A DNA stretch of 64,000 nucleotides from Amygdalobacter indicium (GCF_029101545.1 NZ_CP118866.1:806001-870000); one strand, 5' to 3'. Positions 43,070 through 52,790 are shown, counted from the first letter of the stretch. Notes: generated from the letters alone by a model not told the origin. A program made the numbers and translations.

Positions 43070-43107
43070 AAAAAGGCCTGTTAAACCGAAAAACGGATTA
43101 ACAGACC
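43070..43107 (-). terminator. Hairpin terminator between khpA and rimM
   Basis: Minus-strand 14-bp near-perfect stem (GGTCTGTTAA... / ...TTTAACAGGCC, 43075-43107) followed by five T. It ends 15 nt before the rimM start, within the usual rpsP-trmD operon, so it may act as an attenuator. Confidence 0.8.
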
Positions 43108-43113
43108 GAAATA

Positions 43114-43419
43114 CTATTCTTCAATTTCATCAACAATATCAACAGCTATTCTTACACCTACTCGGCTAGCTTTAGCCTTGAGTAAAGTTCTGATTGCCTG
43201 TGCTCTTTTACCGGCACGACCGATTACTCGACCCATATCTTCATTGTTGACATGGAGTTTCAACACCAATTGGCGTTCCATCTCCACCGGTACAATCTCA
43301 ATCTCATCCTGATGTTCAACTAGAGGTGACACCAGAATATGCAGCAAATCTTTCAATTCGACTACAGCTTGTTCATAACTGACATTGTCCAGAATTCTTT
43401 GACGTCTTTGTCTTTCCAT
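43114..43419 (-). CDS. khpA: KH-domain RNA-binding protein KhpA
   Basis: 101 aa. Single KH domain with the GxxG loop in MGRVIGRAGKRAQAIRTLL; partner of KhpB (Jag) in many Gram-positives, where it influences cell elongation genes. About 20 residues longer at the N-terminus than usual (basic MERQRRQR). ATG has AAGGACAGG upstream. Standard place between rpsP and rimM. Confidence 0.93.
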   Translation of the reverse strand: MERQRRQRILDNVSYEQAVVELKDLLHILVSPLVEHQDEIEIVPVEMERQLVLKLHVNNEDMGRVIGRAGKRAQAIRTLLKAKASRVGVRIAVDIVDEIEE

Positions 43420-43430
43420 TTTTCCTGTCC

Positions 43431-43676
43431 TTATTGTTGTTCTTTAGCTTTACGAATTAAAGAACGAACTGTTTCAGTTGGTTGAGCACCTTTTTTTACC
43501 CATTCCTCGACTTTAGCTAAATCCAATTGTAAAGCCGACGATTCAGCTTTCGGATTGTAATAACCGATTTCCTCAATGAAACGGCCATCACGCGGGAAAC
43601 GGGAATCAGCTACAACGACACGATAATGCGGTTGTTTCTTCATACCAATTCTTTTTAATCTGATTTTAACTGCCAT
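43431..43676 (-). CDS. rpsP: Ribosomal protein S16
   Basis: 81 aa. VKIRLKRIGMKKQPHYRVVVADSRFPRDGRFIEEIGYYNP is canonical. AAAGGAG precedes ATG. 11 nt from khpA, 55 nt from ffh. Confidence 0.98.
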   Translation of the reverse strand: MAVKIRLKRIGMKKQPHYRVVVADSRFPRDGRFIEEIGYYNPKAESSALQLDLAKVEEWVKKGAQPTETVRSLIRKAKEQQ

Positions 43677-43699
43677 AGTTAACTCCTTTATATTTTCTG

Positions 43700-43719
43700 C
43701 AATTGATTTAAATCAATTG
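43700..43719. repeat. 20-bp perfect palindrome upstream of rpsP
   Basis: Positions 43700-43719 read the same on both strands, with CAATTGATTT as the half-site. It lies in the ffh-rpsP gap. It is all A/T apart from four bases, so it is a poor terminator for the minus strand (no T-tract follows); on plus it is followed by five T. An operator or a recombination remnant is possible. Confidence 0.6.
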
Positions 43720-43731
43720 TTTTTAGCAAAT

Positions 43732-45207
43732 TTATATTGGTTTATTATTGAAAGGATTTGTCGAACTGTCCAAACTTCCTTGGCGCAGCAATTCTTTCGC
43801 TTTAGCTTCCAACTCTTTATTATCAGCTACAAGAGCATTGGGGGCAAAAAACTTCTTGAAAGGATTCATGGAATATCCTGCCTTCTTAGCTTTCTTGTGT
43901 TTTGCCATCTTAGGTAAAGAAAATTGTTTCATCAATTTAGCTGTTTGCTCATATTGCTTAATAAGCAGATTAATCTCCGTCACACTCCTGCCTGATCCCG
44001 CAGCGATCCGTTTACGGCGTGAAGCATCGAGAATAGAAGGATTCAAGCGTTCTTTCAGCGTCATGGAACGAATAATGGCAATGTTGTAATCAATCATTCG
44101 ATCATTCAGCTTACTGTCATCAATCTTAGCCATATTCACACCGGGCAGCATGCCGACAATATCTTTCAAAGATCCCATACTTTTAACTTGTTCCAGTTGC
44201 GCCAGCATCGTAACTAAGGTGAATTGATTTTTGGTCAAATCACTCATCGTTGTTTTAAGTTTTTCCTGATCGATGTTAGCCGTAACTTTATCAATCAAGC
44301 TTAAAACATCGCCCATGCCCAAGATTCTTTCAGCTAAACGTTCCGGGTGAAATTCCTGTAAAGCATCTACCTTCTCACCGACAGTAATGAACTTTATATC
44401 TTTTCCGCTTAACTTATGAATAGATAAAGCAGCACCGCCGCGAGCATCGCCATCCAACTTGGTCATTATAAAGCCGGATACTCCGACAGCTTCATCAAAC
44501 GCCTGCCAAACTTTAACAGCTTCCTGTCCCAACATAGCATCAACTACCAGCAAACGCTCCGTCGGCTTGACAATTTTATCAATGTCCTGTAATTCAGCCA
44601 TTAATTCCGTATCTACAACCTGACGTCCGGCAGTATCGACAATGAGAACATCACTCATCAAATACGCTGCCTTGGCCAACGCTGCCCGCGCTACAGCCTG
44701 AGCCGACTTTTCCTCCGGTTGAATAAAACACGGCACAGCTATACTTTTTGCAAGCACCTCCAATTGTAAAGCGGCCGCCGGTCTGTGCGTATCAACGGAG
44801 CAAAGCAAAGGATTTTTACCGTGCTTTTTCAAATATAAAGCCAATTTGGCTGCCGTGCTTGTCTTACCTGATCCTTGCAAACCGTAAAGCATAATTACAG
44901 TTAAAGTAGAGGAAGAATAATGTAGCTTATTATCGCTGCCGCCCAAAACCTGTACTAAATTGTCCCGCACAATTTTTACAACCTGTTGACCGGGACTCAA
45001 GCTTTCAGCGACATCCTGACCGTGCGCCTTAGTCTTAACTTCAGCAATAAAATCCTTTACCACCTGAATTGAAACATCGGCATCCAACAAAGCCAAGCGA
45101 ATTTCACGCATCATACCGTCAATATCCTGTTCGGTTAAGCGCGTTTTGCCTCCGAATTTCCGCGTAATTGCTTGTAATTTATCGGCCAAATTTCCAAAAA
45201 TTGCCAT
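43732..45207 (-). CDS. ffh: Signal recognition particle protein Ffh
   Basis: 491 aa. NG GTPase domain: GLQGSGKTSTAAKLA (G1) near 107, DTAGRQVVD (G3), TKLDGDARGG (G4), then the Met-rich M domain that holds 4.5S RNA and the signal peptide (RMIDYNIAIIRSM, GSGRSVTEINLL). Longer than usual at the C-terminus (about 40 residues). ATG at 45205-45207 is chosen for AGAGGAG at 6 nt. ylxM is directly upstream. Confidence 0.97.
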   Translation of the reverse strand: MAIFGNLADKLQAITRKFGGKTRLTEQDIDGMMREIRLALLDADVSIQVVKDFIAEVKTKAHGQDVAESLSPGQQVVKIVRDNLVQVLGGSDNKLHYSSSTLTVIMLYGLQGSGKTSTAAKLALYLKKHGKNPLLCSVDTHRPAAALQLEVLAKSIAVPCFIQPEEKSAQAVARAALAKAAYLMSDVLIVDTAGRQVVDTELMAELQDIDKIVKPTERLLVVDAMLGQEAVKVWQAFDEAVGVSGFIMTKLDGDARGGAALSIHKLSGKDIKFITVGEKVDALQEFHPERLAERILGMGDVLSLIDKVTANIDQEKLKTTMSDLTKNQFTLVTMLAQLEQVKSMGSLKDIVGMLPGVNMAKIDDSKLNDRMIDYNIAIIRSMTLKERLNPSILDASRRKRIAAGSGRSVTEINLLIKQYEQTAKLMKQFSLPKMAKHKKAKKAGYSMNPFKKFFAPNALVADNKELEAKAKELLRQGSLDSSTNPFNNKPI

Positions 45208-45224
45208 TGCTTCTCCTCTAGCAG

Positions 45225-45557
45225 TCATTCCGCCTGCAATTTGTCCAAATCAAATTGCAAAGTCTTATAATTCAAATCATCCGCACCGATATTTCGGTAC
45301 TTATCGATAAATTCCTGTAAACGTCTATTGCGTTCCAGCAAGTGCAAACCGGCTTCCAAATTGTCCATATGTTTCAAAGCGTTACGAATATTAAAATGAA
45401 TCGTCTGTTTGCTCGTTCCTTGCAAATTTGCCGCTTCCTGCATACTCATGTCTTCTTGATAAACCAACTTCAAAGCAACTTGTTGTTTCTCAGTCAATAA
45501 TGGCATATATAGATCCAACAGCTCATTAATAGTCTCAGTTTTCTCTAAATCTGTCAC
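45225..45557 (-). CDS. ylxM: YlxM, SRP-associated HTH protein
   Basis: 110 aa. Helix-turn-helix with a sigma-4-like fold: LLTEKQQVALKLVYQEDMSMQEAANLQGTSKQTIHFNIRNALKHM. Typically paired with ffh, and reported to bind SRP in streptococci. GTG start with GAGAGG upstream and a consensus promoter in front, so it opens the ylxM-ffh-rpsP-khpA-rimM-trmD operon. Confidence 0.93.
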   Translation of the reverse strand: MTDLEKTETINELLDLYMPLLTEKQQVALKLVYQEDMSMQEAANLQGTSKQTIHFNIRNALKHMDNLEAGLHLLERNRRLQEFIDKYRNIGADDLNYKTLQFDLDKLQAE

Positions 45558-45581
45558 TTTGCACCTCTCATAGACATAGTG

Positions 45582-45610
45582 AGTATATAGAAAACGTTTG
45601 CAGCTGTCAA
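45582..45610 (-). promoter_or_regulatory. Promoter of the ylxM-ffh-rpsP-khpA-rimM-trmD operon
   Basis: Minus strand: TTGACA (45605-45610), 17 nt, TATACT (45582-45587). Confidence 0.85.
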
Positions 45611-45631
45611 GTATTACTATATGACGATGCC

Positions 45632-46549
45632 CTAATCATTCTCAGGCAATAAAGCTTTAACGAAGGCTTGAGGATCAAAAGTCAATAAATCATCAATACC
45701 TTCACCTACGCCGGCAAAAACAATAGGTGCAATATTAATTTTAGCCAAAGCTATAGCTACTCCGCCCTTACCTGAACCGTCCAACTTGGTTAAAATCAAG
45801 CCGTCAACGGGGCAAGTTTCACTGAAATTGACAGCTTGGGCTAAAGCATTCTGACCGTTCAAGGCATCAATAACCAACAAGGTATATACGCGTGCGCCGG
45901 CAGCCTCTTTTGCAATTACGCGCTTAATCTTGTCCAATTCCTGCATTAGATTTTTTTTGTTATGCAGACGACCGGCCGTATCAATAATCAACAAATCATA
46001 ATTTCTGGCTTTGGCGGAACTTATAGCATCATAAACTACAGCAGCCGGATCGGAACCGATAGTCTGACTGATCAACTTGGCTCCCGCACGTTCGGACCAA
46101 ACTTGCAACTGTTCTATTGCTGCAGCCCGAAAAGTATCAGCTGCACAAAGCATAACCTGCTTTCCTTTTTCCATATATTGATGCGCCAACTTGCCGCAAC
46201 TTGTAGTCTTACCGGCGCCGTTAACGCCAATAAGTAAGAAAATATTTAAGTTGTTTTCCTGCAAGGATAACTCCTTTTTTTCTCCCAAAATCTTACTGAA
46301 TTGCTCCTGTAAATTTTGGCAAATAAATTCCGCATCGTCACGACCGGCAGTTTTCATGCCGGCCTTCAGAGATGCCATAATTTCATCAACGTTGGCAGCA
46401 CCCATATCGGAACGGATTAAACTGTACTCCAATTCTTCCAACTTCGCTTCATCGAACTTGCCTAATTGCAATTTAATACCTTGCAACTGTGCCGTAATTA
46501 AATTCCGTGTTTTAGTCAATCCTGCCTTAAATTTATCGAATATTCCCAC
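45632..46549 (-). CDS. ftsY: SRP receptor FtsY
   Basis: 305 aa. Membrane-associated GTPase that docks SRP at the translocon. The N domain is followed by G1 GVNGAGKTTSCGKLA, DTAGRLHNKKNLM (G3), TKLDGSGKGG (G4) and GVGEGIDDL (G5). There is almost no acidic A domain. I choose GTG at 46547-46549 because AAGGAG lies 7 nt upstream and the protein then begins MGIFDKF like other FtsY; an ATG seven codons earlier has no site. It follows smc directly. Confidence 0.96.
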   Translation of the reverse strand: MGIFDKFKAGLTKTRNLITAQLQGIKLQLGKFDEAKLEELEYSLIRSDMGAANVDEIMASLKAGMKTAGRDDAEFICQNLQEQFSKILGEKKELSLQENNLNIFLLIGVNGAGKTTSCGKLAHQYMEKGKQVMLCAADTFRAAAIEQLQVWSERAGAKLISQTIGSDPAAVVYDAISSAKARNYDLLIIDTAGRLHNKKNLMQELDKIKRVIAKEAAGARVYTLLVIDALNGQNALAQAVNFSETCPVDGLILTKLDGSGKGGVAIALAKINIAPIVFAGVGEGIDDLLTFDPQAFVKALLPEND

Positions 46550-46575
46550 TGCTGAACTCCTTATTTTCATCCATA

Positions 46576-49500
46576 TTATTCAATTAATTTACTGAACTTA
46601 TCCTTATCTTCCGCCAAAGCTAATGTCAGAACCTGCGATACTCCCCGTTCCTGCATAGTAACACCGTAAATTCTGGCACAGGCCGACATGGTACTCTTTC
46701 TATGAGTAACAACAATGAATTGAGTTTGTAATGCCTGTTTTTGCAAAAATTCAGTAAAGCGAAAAATATTGGCATCATCCAGGGCCGCTTCAACTTCGTC
46801 CAAAAGACAGAAGGCCGAAGGTTTTAATTCCTGAATAGCAAACAGCAATGCTATAGCTGTTAAGCAACGTTCTCCGCCGGAAAGCAAGAGCATATTTTGC
46901 ATTCTTTTTCCCGGAGGACAAGCTTTAATTTCGATATTACTTGTAAGAACATCATTTTCAGTTTCCAAACAAATCTCGCCCTGACCGCCACCGAACAATT
47001 TTACGAATATATCTTGAAAATTGCGATTTATCAAGCGGAAACTTTCGCTGAATTTTTCTCTCATGGCCGTTGTAATTTGCGCAATTAATTGATCCAATTC
47101 CTTTTTCCCGGCGATAATATCATTATGCTGTTGCTCTATAAAATCATATCTTGTCTGCAATTCCTCATATTGCTTAATAGCATCAATATTAACCGTACCC
47201 AATTCCTTAATTTTCGTACGTAAATCGGCCAATTCCGCCGTCACTTTTTTCGGCTGATATGTCGGATCTTTACTTTCCGGCACATCATTAAGGCTCAGCT
47301 GATAGTTTTCCCATAATTCCTGCAATAATTGTTGCCTTTTTTGTTCTTCTCTTTCCTGTTGTCCCTGTAAGCGCACTGATTGTGCTTCCAATTTACTTAA
47401 CAGAGCATGTATCTCATTCAGTTGTTTGAAAGCTCCGCTGTTAGACTGCTCAAAGTCGGCTAAATGCCGTTTCTTTTCGGCTAAAGCCGTTTCTGCCGCC
47501 TTTTTATCTTTCTCAACCTGCATATAAGCAACTTGTAAATTCTTCGCCTTATCTTCTTCTTCTGAAAGATCATGCTTAATTAATTGCAACAAAGTCTGAT
47601 AATTATTTTTTTTGCTTTGTAAAGTTTCGGACCGTTCCTTGATATTACTGATTTTTTCCAAAACTACCTTCAACTCACCGCGTCGCTCGTTTAATTCCAA
47701 CTCGGCTTGGTGTAATTTTTGCTGTATTTGCGTATCATTTTGTGCCGCATTATTAAGTTCTTCTCTTAAAGTCTGTAAAGCAAGATCCCGCTCTTTTAAT
47801 TTTTCCTCATTCTCTTTATGTATTTTTAACTTTTCGGCCAGATTTTTATAAGTAGAATGAAAAACACTTTGTCCTTTTTCATAATCATTTTCTGCAATAT
47901 CGTATTGTTTTTGCAACTCTTGTAATTGAAGTGTTTTTTGCTGCACTATTTGCTTAGATTCAGCTAACTGTAAATGCACTTTCTCCATCAACTGTTTTTG
48001 TTTGCTTAAATCCAGTTCAGCTTGAGACAATTTGTTTTCAGCTATTTGAAATTCCTGCTGTTTACCTTTTAAATCCTGTGCTTTTTTCTCTGCTTCCTGT
48101 GCGATCTTCCTAATTTCACGTTGTCTCTGTAACAACAACAAAGTCGGAGAATGTTTCTGCTTTTCGCCACCGGCCATAGCACCGCCGACATTAATCTGAT
48201 CGCCTTCCAAAGTAACTATTTGATATCGCCGATCACAGATATCCGACAACTTTTCAGCTGTCGTCATATTGTCGGCAATTAAAATTCTACCGAGACGATA
48301 ATTTACCGCAATTCTACATTCCGGCGGACATTCTACCAAATCGGCGGCTAAGCCGACAAAACCGCGGACACGTTTAATTTCATTCTCCTGTTGTAAATTA
48401 ATGCAATGTGCCTTTAAATTTGCCAAAGGTAAAAAGTTGGCGCGACCGAAATGTTTCTCTTTCAACAAATAAATCAATTCCGCTGCAGTCTTAGCATTAT
48501 CAGTAACTATATTTTGGAGTGATTGCCCTAAAGCCGTATCAATAGCATAAGTATACTCGGCCGGAACAGTAATCAAATCAGCTAAACTTCCCAAGACACA
48601 ATCTTTAGCATACAGCTTCTGCTTCTGAATATAAGTCAACAATTGTCGTACCGACTGATTAAATCCCTCATAATTATCAGCAGCTTGTTGTAAGCTGTGC
48701 TGTCGATAAGTCAAATTATTAAGTTCAGCTTCCGCTGTTTCTACTACCTTGGAAATTTCCTGTAAATTATGCTTCGACTCGTTGTAACATTCTATTGCTG
48801 TTTGCAGAGATTTCTCCGTCTCCTGTTCAATCGTCTGCATTTTTACCAGATTTTTTTGTGCGGCCGTACAATCTTGCTGCAATTGTCTAATAGTAGAATT
48901 CTGTTTACTTAAATTATCTTTCTCGACCTGCAAACGGCTTTGATAAGCAGCTTCTTCAGCTTGGATAGTTGCATATTGATTTTGCTGCTCCCAATAAGCT
49001 TTTTTATCCTGCTCCAATAAGCGGAATTTTTCCTGCCACTCATTTTCACGTTGCAAAGCCGAAGTTAACTTATCACCGAACTCCGCCTGCAAATTGTTGA
49101 ATGCAACAGTAGAAAGATCAATAGATTTTCGGATGTCACTCTCAACTTCCGCTTCCCGCGCTAAATCCAGCGTCAAATCTGCAATTTCTTTTTCTAAATC
49201 CCGTTGATCAGCCAACTTCTCCTGCTCATTTTGCTGCAACTTAGTTATATTTAACTGCGAAATTTCCAATTGCTGACCTGTACGCAACAACTTATCACTT
49301 GTCACCTGTAAACTGTCGCTGTCGCTGTCGATCTGATTCCTTAAGCAATTCAATTTTTCCTGTTGAGCTGTATTAGCAGAAATTAAAGCTTCCTTTTCCT
49401 TTTCTTTGTCAGCTATATTATCATTTAAAATTTTAAGATCGGCAGTTAATTCCTGATTTTTAGAACTATAATCCTGCAGTTCATAAAACAAACGTTGCCG

Positions 49501-50178
49501 ATCCAATTTACCGAAACGCTCCTGTAAATCAAGATATTTTCCGGCCGCCTCCGCCTGTTGCTCTAAAGCATGCAATTGTAGCCCTATTTCTCTTTGAATA
49601 TCCTGAACTCGCAACAAATTATCTTCAGTCTGCTGTAATTTCTGCTCCGCTTCCTCTTTGCGCTTACGATATTTGCTTATTCCGGCAGCTTCATCAAAAA
49701 TTAAACGGCGGTCTTCGTAACGGGCACTTAAAATTTCATCAATTCGTCCCTGTCCGACTAAAGAATAACCGTTTTTACCTAAACCTGAATCCAAAAACAA
49801 ATCAATAATATCTTTCAAACGGCAACGCTGCTGATTAATGGCATACTCGCTATCACCGTTTCGATATAAACGACGTTTAATTTCAACTGTAGCAAAATCA
49901 AGTTTCAACTCCTGATCGGAATTATCCAAAGTCAGAACAACTTCGGCATAAGCCAGAGGTTTTCTCTGAGATGTACCGGAAAAAATTAAATCCTGCATTT
50001 TACTGCCGCGCAAACTTTTAACGCTCTGCTCTCCCAACACCCAAAGCAAAGCATCGGCTATATTCGATTTGCCCGAACCGTTAGGCCCGACTATTGCCGT
50101 TATACCTTCATGAAATTGAATATGTGTAGCCTCTGGGAACGATTTAAAGCCATGGATATCAAGCGATATTAACTTCAA
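46576..50178 (-). CDS. smc: Chromosome segregation protein SMC
   Basis: 1200-aa condensin ATPase. Walker A GPNGSGKSNIADAL near 32-45, two long coiled coils (about 170-500 and 670-1010), the hinge at about 510-665 (AGGEKQKHSP follows it), signature LLSGGERCLTAIALLFA and Walker B FCLLDEVEAALDD. TTG start overlaps the rnc stop (TTGA), and its GGAGG lies in the rnc tail, so the two are coupled. Confidence 0.97.
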   Translation of the reverse strand: MKLISLDIHGFKSFPEATHIQFHEGITAIVGPNGSGKSNIADALLWVLGEQSVKSLRGSKMQDLIFSGTSQRKPLAYAEVVLTLDNSDQELKLDFATVEIKRRLYRNGDSEYAINQQRCRLKDIIDLFLDSGLGKNGYSLVGQGRIDEILSARYEDRRLIFDEAAGISKYRKRKEEAEQKLQQTEDNLLRVQDIQREIGLQLHALEQQAEAAGKYLDLQERFGKLDRQRLFYELQDYSSKNQELTADLKILNDNIADKEKEKEALISANTAQQEKLNCLRNQIDSDSDSLQVTSDKLLRTGQQLEISQLNITKLQQNEQEKLADQRDLEKEIADLTLDLAREAEVESDIRKSIDLSTVAFNNLQAEFGDKLTSALQRENEWQEKFRLLEQDKKAYWEQQNQYATIQAEEAAYQSRLQVEKDNLSKQNSTIRQLQQDCTAAQKNLVKMQTIEQETEKSLQTAIECYNESKHNLQEISKVVETAEAELNNLTYRQHSLQQAADNYEGFNQSVRQLLTYIQKQKLYAKDCVLGSLADLITVPAEYTYAIDTALGQSLQNIVTDNAKTAAELIYLLKEKHFGRANFLPLANLKAHCINLQQENEIKRVRGFVGLAADLVECPPECRIAVNYRLGRILIADNMTTAEKLSDICDRRYQIVTLEGDQINVGGAMAGGEKQKHSPTLLLLQRQREIRKIAQEAEKKAQDLKGKQQEFQIAENKLSQAELDLSKQKQLMEKVHLQLAESKQIVQQKTLQLQELQKQYDIAENDYEKGQSVFHSTYKNLAEKLKIHKENEEKLKERDLALQTLREELNNAAQNDTQIQQKLHQAELELNERRGELKVVLEKISNIKERSETLQSKKNNYQTLLQLIKHDLSEEEDKAKNLQVAYMQVEKDKKAAETALAEKKRHLADFEQSNSGAFKQLNEIHALLSKLEAQSVRLQGQQEREEQKRQQLLQELWENYQLSLNDVPESKDPTYQPKKVTAELADLRTKIKELGTVNIDAIKQYEELQTRYDFIEQQHNDIIAGKKELDQLIAQITTAMREKFSESFRLINRNFQDIFVKLFGGGQGEICLETENDVLTSNIEIKACPPGKRMQNMLLLSGGERCLTAIALLFAIQELKPSAFCLLDEVEAALDDANIFRFTEFLQKQALQTQFIVVTHRKSTMSACARIYGVTMQERGVSQVLTLALAEDKDKFSKLIE

Positions 50179-50978
50179 AGGTTTACCTCCAACGCCTCTT
50201 TCGCCGCATTCTGTTCCGCTTCTTTCTTACTCTTACCGCTTCCTTTGCCGATAACTTTATCCAACAATTTTATTTCTACAGTAAAATGAGGACAATGAGC
50301 CGGTCCGGCCTGTGAAGCTAATTCAAATTTCAGCGCCGATAAATCGTATTTTTCCTGAATTCGTTCCAACAATTTCGACTTATAGTCATAAACTAAATTT
50401 CCGCTGATTGCCTGTAATAAATATGGTTCCAATAAACTGATACAAATGTTATAAACCTTTTTAGGCAAAGCTATAATTTCATTAACTTTCTTATCCGGAT
50501 TGCTATCTGTATAATCAAGATATATTGCTGCTAATAAAGCTTCAAAAGCGTTGGCTAAATTTGACGGTTTATCTCTCCCGCCGTTCAGTGCTTCTCCTCG
50601 CCCGAGAAGTAAATAATCGCCTAAATTAATATTAGTCGCCGCTAAAGCTAAAGTTTCTTCCCGCACGGTAATAGAACGCAAACTTGTCATTTTTCCTTCA
50701 TTCAAACGCGGTTGATAATGGAACAGGTAAGTACTGACAATAAATTCCAATATAGCATCACCCAGAAATTCCATTCTTTCATTGTGAATTAAAGCTTTAC
50801 CTATTTGTTCATAGGAAAAACTCGAATGCGTGAAACTTATGACTAAATTACTCGGGTCCTGAAATTCATAGGCGATTTTTTTATAAAAGTCAGCATAAGA
50901 CGGGCGTAAAAACCTACGGTATTTTTCAAAAACCCCTTCATCTACCAATTTTTTAAAATTTTCCGCTTTTACTTCCAT
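50175..50978 (-). CDS. rnc: Ribonuclease III
   Basis: 267 aa. Processes rRNA and double-stranded RNA. RNase III domain: NERMEFLGDAILEFIVSTYLF with catalytic Glu/Asp, NAFEALLAAIYLD, then dsRBD near 195-265 (DYKSKLLERIQEK, GSGKSKKEAEQNAAKEAL). A roughly 20-residue N-terminal extension and an inserted segment near 165-180. Followed by smc with overlap. Confidence 0.96.
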   Translation of the reverse strand: MEVKAENFKKLVDEGVFEKYRRFLRPSYADFYKKIAYEFQDPSNLVISFTHSSFSYEQIGKALIHNERMEFLGDAILEFIVSTYLFHYQPRLNEGKMTSLRSITVREETLALAATNINLGDYLLLGRGEALNGGRDKPSNLANAFEALLAAIYLDYTDSNPDKKVNEIIALPKKVYNICISLLEPYLLQAISGNLVYDYKSKLLERIQEKYDLSALKFELASQAGPAHCPHFTVEIKLLDKVIGKGSGKSKKEAEQNAAKEALEVNL

Positions 50979-50990
50979 TTTGTTAGCCTT

Positions 50991-52505
50991 CTACTTATCT
51001 TGCTTATTTAAAACAATATTATCATCGGCAGAGTTAGTCACAGCTTCAGCTTCCTGCTCACTATTCGCATCAGCTGAAATTTCGTTATTAACGTCAACTG
51101 CAGCAGCGTCGAGAATAATATCTTCATTTTTTTCTTTTACAGACGAAAGTTTTTCCGTCTCTTCCGTTACAGCTTCATCTTTGGCAGCTTCTTCATTTTC
51201 GCACTCATCATGTTTGTTTTGTACTTCCGAAACAGACAGCAATTCATTATTACGTATCTCAGTCTCGCAAATGTCGGAAAAAGGAGCAGCTGAAAAATCA
51301 TCACTCAAAAGAATATTAGTTATCTTCTCATGTTCAGCTAATATATTCAAAAGACTGTTCCAAGCATTAGTTAAACCGGCTTTTTCAATAGTATCAACAA
51401 CATTTTCCCAAATAATAAGCTTAGGTCTTCTTTTAATTAAAGAATCCCCATATTTACTTCTCCATGTACTTCCAACCAATAACAAAGGATTGCTCAAACA
51501 GGAACTGACAGTAGACGTACTTAAATGAATAAATTCATTCAGTAAATTATACAAATGCTGAATTTCAGTTTGCTGGTTAACTTGACTTTCTCCTTCAGCC
51601 AAAGCGGTAAGTTCCTGCTGTAAATCGGAAATCGTAACTATATTATTAAAATGAAAATCACAAGGATTAACCTCAACAATTTCCGCTGCCAAACTTTGTC
51701 TCTCTTTCGGCGTTAAAAAATTCAGGCACAAGCCCTTATCACGATACTTCTCATGCATTTGAAAGCTTTGATCATTACTGTACAACTGTCTCAATTCATC
51801 TAAATGAATATCAATTTCCTGCACTGAACGATCACATTGAATAATCGCACTTTGGATTTGATCAACTTTTTGCTCCAATTGCTGAACTTTTTTGGTTTTA
51901 GCATTAGAATCCGTACCGAACTTATGTTCTTGCAACATTTGATCATTGACTTTTGACAGTTCATCATAAAGTTTGCGTCGTTTAAGACAAATATGATATT
52001 TTTTAATCATTACAGGCAAACAGTCATCAAAATGTTCCAACATCAAAAAGCCGCCGACAATACTGACTACTCGTCGATAAAGCAACCAGAATTCGTAAAA
52101 TTTCTTCTCAGCTTCAGCCTTAAACTTGTCCCCGGCAAAAGTTTGTTCCTGCAACATAAGGACATAATCATCCATCAAAGGCTCCAAAGAACTTAATTCA
52201 TTATCTATTTTGTCCCTCAATGTGTATAAATTACGCAGAACTTCCCATTCATATGCAGGTGCAAACTGATCCATATCAACGCCATAGTAAAAATACAGCA
52301 ATGATGATTTACGTAAGTCAACAAAGGAAAAGTCGTCAGCTTCCCCTTCGGTTTCATCAATATGTAAACCTAAGCGCTGACCGCGTTCCAAACAAATGAT
52401 GTTAACAGGAAATTTAACATCATTATTTTGCTTAACGAAATTTAACGCCTCTGTCTGACAATTAATAATTTTCAACAAACGTGAACCTTGATCCGGTGTC
52501 AACAT
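50991..52505 (-). CDS. Unknown protein inserted between acpP and rnc
   Basis: 504 aa; I do not recognise a family. Residues 1-60 begin MLTPDQGSRLLKIINCQTEAL and may be a small alpha/beta domain; 80-245 are mostly helical with probable coiled coils (KTKKVQQLEQKVDQIQSAI near 200-220); 265-400 is mixed and ends in LIIWENVVDTIEKAG; 410-504 is an acidic Glu/Asp/Ala/Asn-rich, probably disordered tail. No signal peptide or membrane helix. AGATAGGA precedes ATG. Placed 12 nt before rnc and 45 nt after acpP, so probably cotranscribed with them. Confidence 0.75.
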   Translation of the reverse strand: MLTPDQGSRLLKIINCQTEALNFVKQNNDVKFPVNIICLERGQRLGLHIDETEGEADDFSFVDLRKSSLLYFYYGVDMDQFAPAYEWEVLRNLYTLRDKIDNELSSLEPLMDDYVLMLQEQTFAGDKFKAEAEKKFYEFWLLYRRVVSIVGGFLMLEHFDDCLPVMIKKYHICLKRRKLYDELSKVNDQMLQEHKFGTDSNAKTKKVQQLEQKVDQIQSAIIQCDRSVQEIDIHLDELRQLYSNDQSFQMHEKYRDKGLCLNFLTPKERQSLAAEIVEVNPCDFHFNNIVTISDLQQELTALAEGESQVNQQTEIQHLYNLLNEFIHLSTSTVSSCLSNPLLLVGSTWRSKYGDSLIKRRPKLIIWENVVDTIEKAGLTNAWNSLLNILAEHEKITNILLSDDFSAAPFSDICETEIRNNELLSVSEVQNKHDECENEEAAKDEAVTEETEKLSSVKEKNEDIILDAAAVDVNNEISADANSEQEAEAVTNSADDNIVLNKQDK

Positions 52506-52550
52506 AATAATCCTATCTTCTTTCTGTGAAATAATTTACACTCGCAGAAA

Positions 52551-52790
52551 TTAAATATGTTCCTTGATATATTTAACCGCATCTCCGACCGTTTGAATTT
52601 TTTCAGCATCTTCATCCGGAATTTGGAAATTAAACTCTTCTTCCATTACCAAAATCAATTCCACAATATCCAACGAGTCGGCATTCAAATCTTCCAGGAA
52701 ATTAGCATCCGGTACTACTTCTTCCGGCTTAACATCCAGTTGATCTACTAAAATTTTAGTAACCTTATCCAATATTTCTTTTTCACTCAT
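52551..52790 (-). CDS. acpP: Acyl carrier protein
   Basis: 79 aa. Carrier of acyl intermediates in fatty-acid synthesis. The phosphopantetheine Ser is in LNADSLDIVELI (near residue 39). Acidic throughout. AGAGAGG precedes ATG. Located at the head of acpP-orphan-rnc-smc-ftsY. Confidence 0.98.
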   Translation of the reverse strand: MSEKEILDKVTKILVDQLDVKPEEVVPDANFLEDLNADSLDIVELILVMEEEFNFQIPDEDAEKIQTVGDAVKYIKEHI

